A stretch of DNA of 40,024 nt from SIG603 sp964370115 (lineage in GTDB: Bacteria; Bacillota; Clostridia; Oscillospirales; Acutalibacteraceae). A program made the translations under genes and the position numbers. Under the pieces are notes generated by a model that saw nothing but the letters and a program-made list of their open reading frames with translations, had not been told where the DNA came from and did no database searches. Within the stretch, counting starts at the first letter, position 1. Every line of letters begins with the position of its first letter. Shown piece after piece: positions 15,446 through 23,318 of this stretch. The stretch spans positions 1 through 40,024 of the forward strand of contig CAYJIA010000016.1 of NCBI GenBank assembly GCA_964370115.1, read 5' to 3'.

Positions 15446-16570
15446 ATGAGAGTATTATTTACAGGTGGAGGTACAGCAGGGCACATAAACCCAGCACTTG
15501 CCGCTGCGAATTATTTGAAAGAGAAAAATCCTGATGCCGAAATTCTGTTTGTCGGAAACGAAGGAGCAATGGAGTGCAAACTGGTTCCAGCGGCAGGGTA
15601 CGAGATAAAAACTATAAAGATATCAAGCTTTAGCAGAAAACTCACGCCAAAAGGGATAGGGAAAAATTTTTCTACCCTTGCAAGGCTTGTGACGGCGTCG
15701 GCAAATTCCAAGAAAATCATTAAAGAATTTAAACCCGATGTATGTGTCGGCACGGGCGGATATGTGTGTGGCCCTGTAATGCGTGAGGCGTCAAAACTAA
15801 AGGTGCCTTGCGTAATGCACGAGTCAAACGCCTTTCCAGGTGTCACGGTAAAACTTTTAGCAAAAAGACTTACAACACTTATGGTGGCTATGGAAGACGC
15901 TAAAAAATATTTTAAAGACGATGTAAATGTGGTAGTGACAGGAAATCCTGTCAGACAAGAACTTTTAGGCGTCAGTAAATCCGAGGCGAGAAAAAAGTTG
16001 AATCTTGATGGTAGACCTCTGATTTTATCTTTTGGTGGAAGTTTAGGCGCTGGCGTGCTAAACAAAAACATGGCACATATCATAAAGTACTCTGCGGAAA
16101 GTGGAAAGTATCAACATATACACAGCTATGGTTATTCTCAGTACAATAAGGGAATGCCACAAATGCTCAGCGATATGGGTGTAAAGATAAAGGACGACTC
16201 AAATATATTTGTAAAAGAATATATAAGTGATATGGCTGACTGCATGGCGGCAGCAGACCTTGTAGTCTCAAGGGCGGGCGCCATAAGTGTGAGTGAAATA
16301 CAGGCAATGGGAAAGGCGTCAATCCTTATCCCGTCGCCAAATGTCGCCGAAAATCATCAATATCATAACGCAATGGCACTGGTAAACAAGGGTGCGGCGG
16401 AGATTATAGAAGAAAAAGACTTAAATGGAGAGAGCTTGCTTTTAAAAATTCAAGACATCTTAGAGACCGATGGTAAAGCAGAAAAGCTTTCCAAAAAAGC
16501 ATACGAAATGTATGTGAAAGATGTAGACGAAAGGATTTATCACTGCATTACAAATGCAATCGGCACTTAA
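15446..16570 (+). CDS. murG: UDP-GlcNAc:lipid I transferase MurG
   Basis: GT28 glycosyltransferase on the inner membrane face that converts lipid I to lipid II. The N-terminal signature FTGGGTAGHINPALA (5-19) and VGTGGYVCGPVMREA, with HESNAFPG, form the acceptor domain. The C-terminal UDP-GlcNAc-binding domain shows LSFGGSLGAGVLNK, VSRAGAISVSEIQAMGKASI, PSPNVAENHQYHNA and NKGAAEII. 374 residues, usual length. Follows ftsW after 10 bases with AGGAGA as ribosome site, so it is co-transcribed. A hairpin follows it before murA. Confidence 0.97.
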   Translation: MRVLFTGGGTAGHINPALAAANYLKEKNPDAEILFVGNEGAMECKLVPAAGYEIKTIKISSFSRKLTPKGIGKNFSTLARLVTASANSKKIIKEFKPDVCVGTGGYVCGPVMREASKLKVPCVMHESNAFPGVTVKLLAKRLTTLMVAMEDAKKYFKDDVNVVVTGNPVRQELLGVSKSEARKKLNLDGRPLILSFGGSLGAGVLNKNMAHIIKYSAESGKYQHIHSYGYSQYNKGMPQMLSDMGVKIKDDSNIFVKEYISDMADCMAAADLVVSRAGAISVSEIQAMGKASILIPSPNVAENHQYHNAMALVNKGAAEIIEEKDLNGESLLLKIQDILETDGKAEKLSKKAYEMYVKDVDERIYHCITNAIGT

Positions 16571-16598
16571 ATTTGTCATGGGCATATTATGGGTTATA

Positions 16599-16619
16599 CT
16601 CACGTGTGAAACACGTGAG
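16599..16619 (+). terminator. Hairpin after murG
   Basis: CTCACGTGT (16599-16607) and ACACGTGAG (16611-16619) pair perfectly around a GAA loop. No T run follows; it may weakly terminate or protect the 3' end of the upstream mRNA. Confidence 0.55.
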
Positions 16620-16713
16620 GCTAAAGACTAAAAGTGAATAGTGAATGACTATTTTTGATTTGTTTTGTGGTAATTAACGCAAGTCTTTCACCATTAGTCA
16701 TTAGTTTTTAGCC
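16619..16713. repeat. Long imperfect inverted repeat between murG and murA
   Basis: The 32-base arm at 16619-16650 (GGCTAAAGACTAAAAGTGAA...) is an imperfect inverted copy of 16682-16713 (ending TTAGTTTTTAGCC). The arms hold short AGTGAAT/ACTAATG-type repeats like the simple-sequence tracts found after other genes here. No reading frame. It looks like a small MITE-like or simple-repeat insertion. Confidence 0.65.
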
Positions 16714-16738
16714 ATGCATATATGGAGGTGTTAGCCCT

Positions 16739-17986
16739 ATGATTTATGTTAAGGGACCTGCGAAAATACAAGGCGAAATCAACATACAGGGAGCAAAAAA
16801 CAGCATTTTACCACTGCTTGCGGCATCTATAATTTGTAAAAATAAAACTGTGTTACATAATTGTCCGTATATATCTGATGTGGACACTGCAGTGAAAATT
16901 TTGACACATTTAGGATGTAGCTGTAAAAGAGAGGGTAAAAGTCTGGAGATTGATACCGCAGATATGAAAAATTTCGATATCCCGCATGACTTAATGCGAG
17001 AAATGCGCTCGTCAATTGTATTTTTGGGAAGCATAATATCAAGATTTAAAGAAGCTTATCTATCATTCCCAGGTGGCTGTGAAATAGGTGCAAGGCCAAT
17101 AGATTTGCACTTGTCAGCACTTGAAAAAATGGGGGTAAAGATAGAGCAGTCACACGGTGTAATACACTGTGAAAGTAAAGACGGTGTAAAGGGAAGCAGC
17201 ATTACATTGTCTTTCCCAAGCGTTGGAGCCACAGAAAATATCATACTTTGTGCCGCGGTGTCACAGGGCACTACGGTTATAGAAAATGCCGCAAGAGAGC
17301 CCGAGATTTTGGAGCTTGCAAATTTTTTAAATAAATGTGGTGCAAAGGTAAGAGGTGCAGGCGAGAGCAGGATAGAAATCGAGGGCGCAAAGGAAATTTA
17401 TGGCTGTGAGCATGAAATTATGCCTGATAGAATAGTTGCGGCTACCTACATGGCGAGTGCGGCGGTAACAGGAGGAGAGCTTCTGCTTAAAAATTGTCCT
17501 AATAAATCGCTGATGTCCACTCTGTCATTATTTGAAGAGGCTGGGTGCAGAATTATTAAAGATGCCGATAGAATGTATCTTTGTGCACCCAAAAAACTTG
17601 AAGCTGTAAAGTATGTGAGAACCATGCCGTATCCTGGATTTCCAACAGACGCGCAGGCGCCTATTATGGCAATGGCGGTATTGGGACAGGGAACAAGTGT
17701 GTTTGTGGAAAACATTTTTGAAAACAGGTATAAGCATGCGCTAGAGTTAAAAAGAATGGGCGCAAAGATAAATATAGAAGGAAAAGTGGCGGTAGTCGAA
17801 GGCGTGGAAAGCCTTTGGGGTGTACCGGTAGATGCAAGGGAGCTCAGAGGCGGTGCCTCTTTAATAGTAGCGGCTCTTGCAGCGCAAGGAGAAACCAGCA
17901 TAACAGGTGTCGAGTATATCGATAGAGGTTATGAGGATATAGTCGGAGTACTAAAAAGTTTAGGAGCCGATATATACCGAAAATAG
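16739..17986 (+). CDS. murA: UDP-GlcNAc 1-carboxyvinyltransferase MurA
   Basis: First committed enzyme of peptidoglycan synthesis, adding enolpyruvate from PEP to UDP-GlcNAc; the target of fosfomycin. EPSP-synthase-like inverted alpha/beta barrel. K20-N21 (QGAKNSILPLLAA) and the catalytic Cys114 in FPGGCEIGARPIDLH are present, so the enzyme should be fosfomycin-sensitive in principle. PYPGFPTDAQAPIMAM and ENIFENRYKHALEL are further landmarks. 415 residues, normal. GGAGGTG precedes the ATG. Finding murA between murG and ftsQ is seen in some Clostridia, but many Bacillota carry it elsewhere. Confidence 0.96.
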   Translation: MIYVKGPAKIQGEINIQGAKNSILPLLAASIICKNKTVLHNCPYISDVDTAVKILTHLGCSCKREGKSLEIDTADMKNFDIPHDLMREMRSSIVFLGSIISRFKEAYLSFPGGCEIGARPIDLHLSALEKMGVKIEQSHGVIHCESKDGVKGSSITLSFPSVGATENIILCAAVSQGTTVIENAAREPEILELANFLNKCGAKVRGAGESRIEIEGAKEIYGCEHEIMPDRIVAATYMASAAVTGGELLLKNCPNKSLMSTLSLFEEAGCRIIKDADRMYLCAPKKLEAVKYVRTMPYPGFPTDAQAPIMAMAVLGQGTSVFVENIFENRYKHALELKRMGAKINIEGKVAVVEGVESLWGVPVDARELRGGASLIVAALAAQGETSITGVEYIDRGYEDIVGVLKSLGADIYRK

Positions 17987-17999
17987 GAGGATCAGCAAA

Positions 18000-19016
18000 G
18001 TGGAAAGCAGGAAGCGACCAAAACAAAAAATGGCTAAAAGTAATAATAAAGTTAATTTGAAGCAAAAATTTGAGGAACTTAAAAAAGAAAAAGTATTTGT
18101 TGTGGGTATAATTTCTATAGTTAGCGTAGTGTTTATATTTGCAATGCTTTTAATAATATTTAGGGCATCGACTGTAAATGTAAGCGGTTCTACAAAATAT
18201 ACCGAAGACGAAATACTAAGTGCAGGTGGTATATCTACTGCTGACAACCTTTTGTTTTTTAACTCGGGAAATGCTAGAAATATGATACTCAATACTTGTC
18301 CATATGTTGAAGAGGTGACGATTAAAAAAGTATTTCCGTCTACTTTAGAGATTGAGGTAGTTACTGCAGAAATATTTTATAGCTTTGAAAACAGTGATGT
18401 ACCTATCTATGCTAGCCGAAGCGGTAAGGTTTTGGAAAGCGGAGAGAGTGTGCAAGGGAGTTTTGCTATTGTTAAATCAGAACCCGTTACTATTGTTGAT
18501 GAACATGTAAATTTTGAAGACGAGCAAAGTGCGGGCATATTTGATTCGATAACAAAAGCACTTTACAACCGTGATATCACAAAAATAAATGAAATAAACA
18601 TGCTAGACAGCAAAAACATTACAATTACCTATGACAACAGAGTTGTAATGGAACTTGGAATAGCAATTGATTTAGAGGAAAAAATAAACTTTGGTATGCA
18701 AATAATTTCAAGTGACGGAATTGGCGACAGCGAAAAGGGCGTGCTGGATTTAAGTTTGGCAGAAGAATCTAACAAGGCTTATTTTTCACTAGATATTGAA
18801 GAAGGTCAGACAGAAGAGATAGAGATAGACGGTGAGGAAATAGACTCTACCGAAAGTGAAAGTGACGAAGTACAAAGAGGCGACGACATAGCAGATGTCG
18901 AGGACGGTGATGAAAGTCAAAGTGAAGAGACATCAACGGATGAGAGCGAGGCATCGGAAGAAAGTGAAGTCGAGGACAACAAGCCTCAAAGAGGCGATGA
19001 TATACCCGATGTGTAA
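18000..19016 (+). CDS. ftsQ: Cell division protein FtsQ/DivIB
   Basis: Bitopic division protein linking FtsL/FtsB to the septal synthase. Basic N-terminus, one membrane helix (32-54), POTRA domain beginning STVNVSGSTKYTEDEILSAG (57-76) and running to about 125, then the beta domain to about 262. Residues 265-338 form a very acidic, Ser/Glu-rich tail that contains VQRGDDIADV (291-300) and PQRGDDIPDV (329-338), the latter being the last ten residues. The GTG start lies nine bases after AGGAGG at 17985-17990. murA ends 13 bases upstream. At 338 residues it is longer than typical because of the tail. Confidence 0.9.
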   Translation: MESRKRPKQKMAKSNNKVNLKQKFEELKKEKVFVVGIISIVSVVFIFAMLLIIFRASTVNVSGSTKYTEDEILSAGGISTADNLLFFNSGNARNMILNTCPYVEEVTIKKVFPSTLEIEVVTAEIFYSFENSDVPIYASRSGKVLESGESVQGSFAIVKSEPVTIVDEHVNFEDEQSAGIFDSITKALYNRDITKINEINMLDSKNITITYDNRVVMELGIAIDLEEKINFGMQIISSDGIGDSEKGVLDLSLAEESNKAYFSLDIEEGQTEEIEIDGEEIDSTESESDEVQRGDDIADVEDGDESQSEETSTDESEASEESEVEDNKPQRGDDIPDV

Positions 19017-19120
19017 ACCCAAACTGCTTTACAAAACGTCCGATTTTATGTAAATTAAGAAAAAAAGTGTTACTGTAAAGTAAAAAAATAAAAAAAATTG
19101 TATTTTTTTTCGATTATGCC

Positions 19121-19149
19121 TTGAAATTTTATAAAAAAGATGATAAATT
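19121..19149 (+). promoter_or_regulatory. Possible promoter of ftsZ
   Basis: TTGAAA (19121-19126) and TAAATT (19144-19149) are 17 bases apart in the 287-base gap before ftsZ. The rest of the gap is A+T-rich, with a weak A/T hairpin near 19090-19110 that could end the ftsQ transcript. ftsZ commonly has its own promoter. Confidence 0.45.
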
Positions 19150-19303
19150 ATAGAGTATGAGATATTTTCTTATGTAAAGTATATTGTGCTTATAAAGTAA
19201 ATAGACCTTAACAAGTTTTTAAACTTTAATCAGCAGGATAATTCATCAAAATAATACAGAAAAATAAAACTAATAGAAAAATAAAACTGAGGAGGAAAAC
19301 AAT

Positions 19304-20488
19304 ATGCCTTTTGAAATCGACAACATATTAAATGAAGCACCACAATCAATAAGAGTGGTAGGAGTAGGTGGCTGTGGAGGCAATGCTGTTAATCGTATTG
19401 CTGCAGTTGGCGTACAATCAGTAGAGCTTATCTGCATGAACACAGACAAACAAGCACTAGCACGTTCACAAGCACACCAAAAACTACAACTTGGCGAAAA
19501 AACAACAGGTGGTAGAGGTGCAGGTTCAAAACCTGAAGTTGGCGCAAAAGCAGCCGACGAAAGCCGCGAGCAAATTGCTAATATACTAAAAGGTTCTGAC
19601 ATGGTATTTATCACAGCAGGTATGGGAGGCGGAACAGGAACAGGTGCCGCTCCAATAGTTGCAGAAATAGCAAGAGATTTAGGCGCATTAACAGTAGGTA
19701 TAGTAACAAAGCCTTTTGCTTTTGAAGGTAAAAGACGTATGGTTCAAGCAGAGCAAGGCATTGCGACTTTAAGAGAGCATGTTGACTCACTTGTAGTTAT
19801 TCCTAACGAAAGACTAAATCTAATCAGCGAAACAAAAATCACACTTGCAAATGCTTTCCAAATTTCTGATGATGTGCTAAGACAAGGCGTTCAAAGCATA
19901 TCTGACCTAATCTTGGCTCCAGGCCTTGTTAACCTTGACTTTGAAGATGTGAAATCTGTTATGCAAAATGCAGGATATGCTCATATGGGCGTTGGCCGTG
20001 CAAACGGTAAAGACAAGGCTGAAATCGCAGCATCACAAGCTATTTCAAGCCCACTTCTTGAAACTGCAATTGCTGGCGCAAGGGGCGTTATCATAAACAT
20101 AAAATCATCACCTGACATAGCACTTGATGAAATTAATATGGCTTCTGAGCTTATTACTGAAAGAGCAAGCGAAGACGCAAACATCATCTGGGGTGCTGCG
20201 TTTGACGAGTCACTTGAAGATGAAATGTGCATTACTGTTATCGCAACTGGCTTCCCTGGCATGAACGGCGAGTTTGTTCCTGCAAAACCAGAGAATGTAA
20301 CTATGCCAACTCAAGCAGAAATTCCAATGAGCTACCAAGCTCCAACTCCACAACCACAAGCTGCTCCTGCGCCTGTAGTTCCTATGCAACCACAAGCGAC
20401 AGAACCAGCACCTATAGTTGCACCAACAACTTCTGCTCCAGAGGACGACACATTTACAGACATCATGTCTATATTTAACCGTAAATAA
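19304..20488 (+). CDS. ftsZ: Cell division GTPase FtsZ
   Basis: Tubulin homologue that forms the Z ring. GTP-binding features: GVGGCGGNAVNRI (20-32), the tubulin signature GGGTGTGAAP (108-117), and the T7-loop region VNLDFEDVKSVM. The core ends near residue 320; a Pro/Gln/Ala-rich linker (TPQPQAAPAPVVP) follows, then the C-terminal peptide DDTFTDIMSIFNRK. That tail keeps the acidic-hydrophobic-basic pattern of FtsZ tails but lacks the common DIPxFL core. 394 residues. GAGGAGGAAAAC precedes the ATG. No ftsA gene lies next to it, so another membrane tether such as SepF is expected elsewhere. Confidence 0.98.
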   Translation: MPFEIDNILNEAPQSIRVVGVGGCGGNAVNRIAAVGVQSVELICMNTDKQALARSQAHQKLQLGEKTTGGRGAGSKPEVGAKAADESREQIANILKGSDMVFITAGMGGGTGTGAAPIVAEIARDLGALTVGIVTKPFAFEGKRRMVQAEQGIATLREHVDSLVVIPNERLNLISETKITLANAFQISDDVLRQGVQSISDLILAPGLVNLDFEDVKSVMQNAGYAHMGVGRANGKDKAEIAASQAISSPLLETAIAGARGVIINIKSSPDIALDEINMASELITERASEDANIIWGAAFDESLEDEMCITVIATGFPGMNGEFVPAKPENVTMPTQAEIPMSYQAPTPQPQAAPAPVVPMQPQATEPAPIVAPTTSAPEDDTFTDIMSIFNRK

Positions 20489-20501
20489 TAAAATATTTAA
20501 T

Positions 20502-20526
20502 ATCGCCACACCTATTGTGTGGCGGT
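20502..20526 (+). terminator. Terminator-like hairpin after ftsZ
   Basis: ATCGCCACAC (20502-20511) pairs with GTGTGGCGGT (20517-20526), ten pairs with one U·G, loop CTATT. No strong T run. It ends or attenuates the ftsZ transcript before the VOC gene. Confidence 0.7.
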
Positions 20527-20554
20527 ATTGCTGTATAAAATCAAAGGAGGAAAG

Positions 20555-20980
20555 GTGTACAACTTTACACCTAAAGAAATTATGAGTAAAATTAGAGGCG
20601 TGCATCACATTGCACTTTTAACAACAATCGAAAAATACGATGCAACAGTTGACTTTTACAACAATGTTTTAGGGCTTTCAACAGTAAGAAGCTGGGGGGA
20701 AGGTGCAAACAGGGGAATAATGATCTCTTGTGGAGATAACACTGTTTTAGAAATCATGTCAAAAGATATTCAAATGCCAACAGAAGACGGCGTTTTTGCG
20801 CATATCGCACTTGAGACAGACGCAGTCGACGAGCTTGTAAAAACAGTAAGAGATGCAGGTTATGAAGTGACTATGGAGCCTACAGATGTTACAATATCAT
20901 CAGAGCCACCATATCCAATAAGAGTTGCATTTTTCAGAGGACCTATGAACGAGCATGTAGAGTTCTTTAAAGTATACTAA
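20555..20980 (+). CDS. VOC-family (glyoxalase/bleomycin-resistance fold) protein
   Basis: Single-domain vicinal oxygen chelate protein. IRGVHHIALLTTIEKYDATVDFYNNVLGL contributes the first metal-ligand His and the helix after it; FAHIALETDAVDELVKTVRDAGYE and FFRGPMNEHVEFFKV supply the second module with the terminal HVEF Glu ligand. Possible roles are glyoxalase I-like lyase, epimerase or dioxygenase; the sequence does not decide. The start is uncertain: GTG 20555 lies only four bases after AAAGGAGG, while ATG 20582 (MSKIRGVHH) starts at the domain but has no ribosome site. About 132-141 residues. A terminator follows. Confidence 0.85.
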   Translation: MYNFTPKEIMSKIRGVHHIALLTTIEKYDATVDFYNNVLGLSTVRSWGEGANRGIMISCGDNTVLEIMSKDIQMPTEDGVFAHIALETDAVDELVKTVRDAGYEVTMEPTDVTISSEPPYPIRVAFFRGPMNEHVEFFKVY

Positions 20981-21000
20981 TAAAACGAGAGTGAGGCAAA

Positions 21001-21031
21001 GGCGTGCATAAAATTTGCACGCCCTCTTTTT
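21001..21031 (+). terminator. Terminator abutting the hydratase subunit start
   Basis: GGCGTGCA (21001-21008) and TGCACGCC (21016-21023) form a perfect stem, followed by CTC and five T to 21031. The next ATG is at 21035, so the terminator occupies the place where a ribosome site would be. Confidence 0.85.
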
Positions 21032-21034
21032 AAT

Positions 21035-21562
21035 ATGGAACAGATTAAAGTAAATACTAAAGATATAGAAAAAATAGCGCCTAGCTTAAAGGCAGGGCAA
21101 AAAATTTTGCTGTCAGGCAAGGTTTATACATCGCGTGATGCCGCTCACAAAAGGATAGATGAGGCAATCTGTAAAGGCGAACAGCTTCCTTATGACTTGA
21201 AAAATGCTTGCATATACTACGCAGGCCCTACTCCTACACCGCCAGGTCTTGCGATAGGCTCTTGTGGGCCTACAACAAGCGTAAGAATGGATGCATATTC
21301 ACCCAAGTTTTTAGATTTAGGGTTAAAATGTATGATAGGCAAAGGAAAGAGAAGTAAAGACGTTGTCGATGCTATGATTAGAAACGAGGCTGTATATCTT
21401 TGTGCATTAGGTGGCGCAGGTGCGCTTGCTTCAAGATGCATAAAAAGCTGTAAAGTAATAGCCTATGAAGATTTAGGCTGTGAATCGGTGAAAGAACTTG
21501 AATTTGAGGACTTTCCGCTTATAGTGGCAATAGACGCTAAAGGCAATAATATTTTAGTTTGA
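21035..21562 (+). CDS. Fe-S fumarate/tartrate hydratase, beta (C-terminal) subunit
   Basis: C-terminal/beta subunit of class I (4Fe-4S) hydro-lyases such as fumarase and L-tartrate dehydratase. Family signatures: AGQKILLSGKVYTSRDAAHKRI (with the swivelling-domain start), IYYAGPTPTPPGLAIGSCGPTTSVRMD, and MIGKGKRSKDVVDAM. 175 residues, close to the family. The Fe-S cluster is held by the alpha subunit, which is not next to this gene or anywhere else in the window, so the partner must be encoded elsewhere. No ribosome site is visible: the terminator hairpin ends four bases before the ATG. Fumarate versus tartrate cannot be told from this subunit. Confidence 0.88.
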   Translation: MEQIKVNTKDIEKIAPSLKAGQKILLSGKVYTSRDAAHKRIDEAICKGEQLPYDLKNACIYYAGPTPTPPGLAIGSCGPTTSVRMDAYSPKFLDLGLKCMIGKGKRSKDVVDAMIRNEAVYLCALGGAGALASRCIKSCKVIAYEDLGCESVKELEFEDFPLIVAIDAKGNNILV

Positions 21563-21572
21563 GGTGTGTTTT

Positions 21573-22733
21573 TTGACAAACTTAATTATTAATTTATTTA
21601 TAAAGAACAAAGACGATGTGAAAAACCCCACAGTTCGTGGAGCTTATGGCAGAGTGTCGGGTATAGTTGGTATAGTATCGAATATCCTACTCTTTTTGCT
21701 GAAATTTATTGTCGGTACAGTTTTTAATAGTGTTTCGGTAGTGGCAGATGCCTTAAATAATCTGTCGGATTCGGCATCATCACTTATTACGATTATCGGG
21801 TTCAAGCTATCGTCTAAACCGGCTGATAAGGAGCATCCTTACGGGCATGCAAGATATGAGTATCTGTCGGGCGTTTTGGTTTCGTTTTTGATAATGATTT
21901 TAGGACTGGGTTTAATACAAACTGCGATTACAGAAATTGCTAACCCTAAAGAAATATCAATAAGCACAGTGCTTGTAATATCGCTTGTGATTTCTATAGT
22001 GATAAAGTTTTGGCAGTATCTTTTCTACAAAAAAATAGCTAAAACAATAGACTCAAATACTGTAAAGGCAACTTCCTTTGACAGCAGAAACGACGTGATA
22101 ATTACTATGGGTGTTTTAGTTGCAGCTGTAATTAGTCACTATATAAACTTCAATTTAGACCCATATATAGGGCTAGTGGTGGCAGTATTCATCTTTATAT
22201 CGGGTGTAAAGCTAGTCATAGATACAGGCAATCCACTCATAGGTCAGGCGGCAGACAAAGAGCTTGTAAACAAAATAAAGGAAAAAGTAGTTTCATACGA
22301 CGGTATTTTAGGCGTGCATGATTTAGAGCTGCATAACTATGGCGAGGGCAAGTGTTTTGCCTCTATACACTGCGAGGTAGATGCAAAAGTAGATATACTG
22401 GTAAGCCATGAAATCATAGACAGTATTGAAAAGCATTTCAAGGACGAGGAGAATTTACAACTTGTAATTCATCTTGACCCGATAGTGACAGATGATGAAA
22501 AGGCTAATGCTATAAGACAAAAGGTTGACACACTTATAAAAGCAGTGTACCCAAACTTTACTACTCACGATTTTAGAGTTGTATGGGGTCAAAAATGCAC
22601 TAATATAATTTTTGATGTCGATATGCCGTTTGATGAAAAAGAGAGCGAAGAAAGGGTAAGAGAGGTAATCTGTGCCCTTGTATGCTCCATTGACAAAGAA
22701 TATACTGCAAGTATTACACTAGATAGGATTTAG
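21573..22733 (+). CDS. Cation diffusion facilitator (CDF) metal transporter
   Basis: Proton-coupled divalent-metal exporter of the CDF family (Zn2+, Mn2+, Fe2+ or Cd2+). Six membrane segments span about 20-215. Site-A motifs are VADALNNLSDSASS in helix 2 (DxxxD pattern with N) and SFDSRNDVIITMG in helix 5. The DKEHPYGHARYEYLSG loop lies between. A cytoplasmic ferredoxin-like CTD (about 220-300, with GVHDLELHNYGEGKCFASIHCEVD) is followed by an extra C-terminal region of about 80 residues. The TTG at 21573 is chosen because GAGGTG lies six bases before it; a GTG at 21564 overlaps that site. The start is close to the end of the hydratase gene. Confidence 0.92.
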   Translation: MTNLIINLFIKNKDDVKNPTVRGAYGRVSGIVGIVSNILLFLLKFIVGTVFNSVSVVADALNNLSDSASSLITIIGFKLSSKPADKEHPYGHARYEYLSGVLVSFLIMILGLGLIQTAITEIANPKEISISTVLVISLVISIVIKFWQYLFYKKIAKTIDSNTVKATSFDSRNDVIITMGVLVAAVISHYINFNLDPYIGLVVAVFIFISGVKLVIDTGNPLIGQAADKELVNKIKEKVVSYDGILGVHDLELHNYGEGKCFASIHCEVDAKVDILVSHEIIDSIEKHFKDEENLQLVIHLDPIVTDDEKANAIRQKVDTLIKAVYPNFTTHDFRVVWGQKCTNIIFDVDMPFDEKESEERVREVICALVCSIDKEYTASITLDRI

Positions 22734-22736
22734 AAC

Positions 22737-23264
22737 ATGGAACTGGAAATTTTAAGACCAACACAAGAGAACAAGGAGCAGATTTTAGAGTTTTTTAACA
22801 AAATGACAAAATTTGCCTTTGAGCAAAATAAAATTTTTGAAGAATACGGGGCCGAAGACGAGTACGAGTATAAGAAAAAAACGCTTGAAGACGATATGAA
22901 TTCAAACGGCAAAGAAAGGTACTATCTTTTTGCTTTTCACAAAGGTAAACCAGTGGCGTCGATTTCTTGTGGGAAATCAAACGATAACATGAACGAGTGC
23001 TCAAAAGGCGAAACTAAAGACATGGTGGAGATAGGCGGAGTGTTTGTCGATACTGAGTATCAAGGGCATGGACTTTGCAGTTTGATGTTTGAGAAAATGA
23101 AAGAGCATTTAAAATCACAGGGAATTAGTAAATACTGCCTTGACTGCGGATATGAAGTGGTAGGGCAGAAGATGTGGACTAAAAAACTAGGCAAAGCCGA
23201 CTATATAGTAAAAGATTTTTGGGGAAAAGACTCCGTACATATGGTTTGGATACGAAATGTATAA
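22737..23264 (+). CDS. GNAT-family N-acetyltransferase
   Basis: Acetyl-CoA-dependent acyltransferase fold, 175 residues. Motif A is VEIGGVFVDTEYQGHGLCS with the Q-x-x-G-x-G/A-type pyrophosphate loop (QGHGLC), followed by the helix LMFEKMKEHLKSQGI. The YCLDCGYEVVGQKMWTKKLG region corresponds to motif B. Substrate unknown. Starts three bases after the CDF stop with only a weak AGGAT site, so it is likely translated in an operon with the transporter. A terminator follows. Confidence 0.85.
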   Translation: MELEILRPTQENKEQILEFFNKMTKFAFEQNKIFEEYGAEDEYEYKKKTLEDDMNSNGKERYYLFAFHKGKPVASISCGKSNDNMNECSKGETKDMVEIGGVFVDTEYQGHGLCSLMFEKMKEHLKSQGISKYCLDCGYEVVGQKMWTKKLGKADYIVKDFWGKDSVHMVWIRNV

Positions 23265-23268
23265 AAAG

Positions 23269-23302
23269 CAGGAACGACATAAAATATCGTTCCTGTTTTT
23301 TT
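23269..23302. terminator. Bidirectional terminator between GNAT and YuiD-like genes
   Basis: CAGGAACGA (23269-23277) and TCGTTCCTG (23287-23295) form a perfect stem with seven T after it on the plus strand and A-rich sequence before it. It lies between converging genes and probably serves both. Confidence 0.9.
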
Positions 23303-23318
23303 ATTTTGTAATTGTAAA

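Noticed and set aside
20519..20980. Longer VOC protein starting at GTG 20519
   Set aside because: That start lies inside the terminator-like hairpin after ftsZ and has no ribosome site; the AAAGGAGG is downstream of it.
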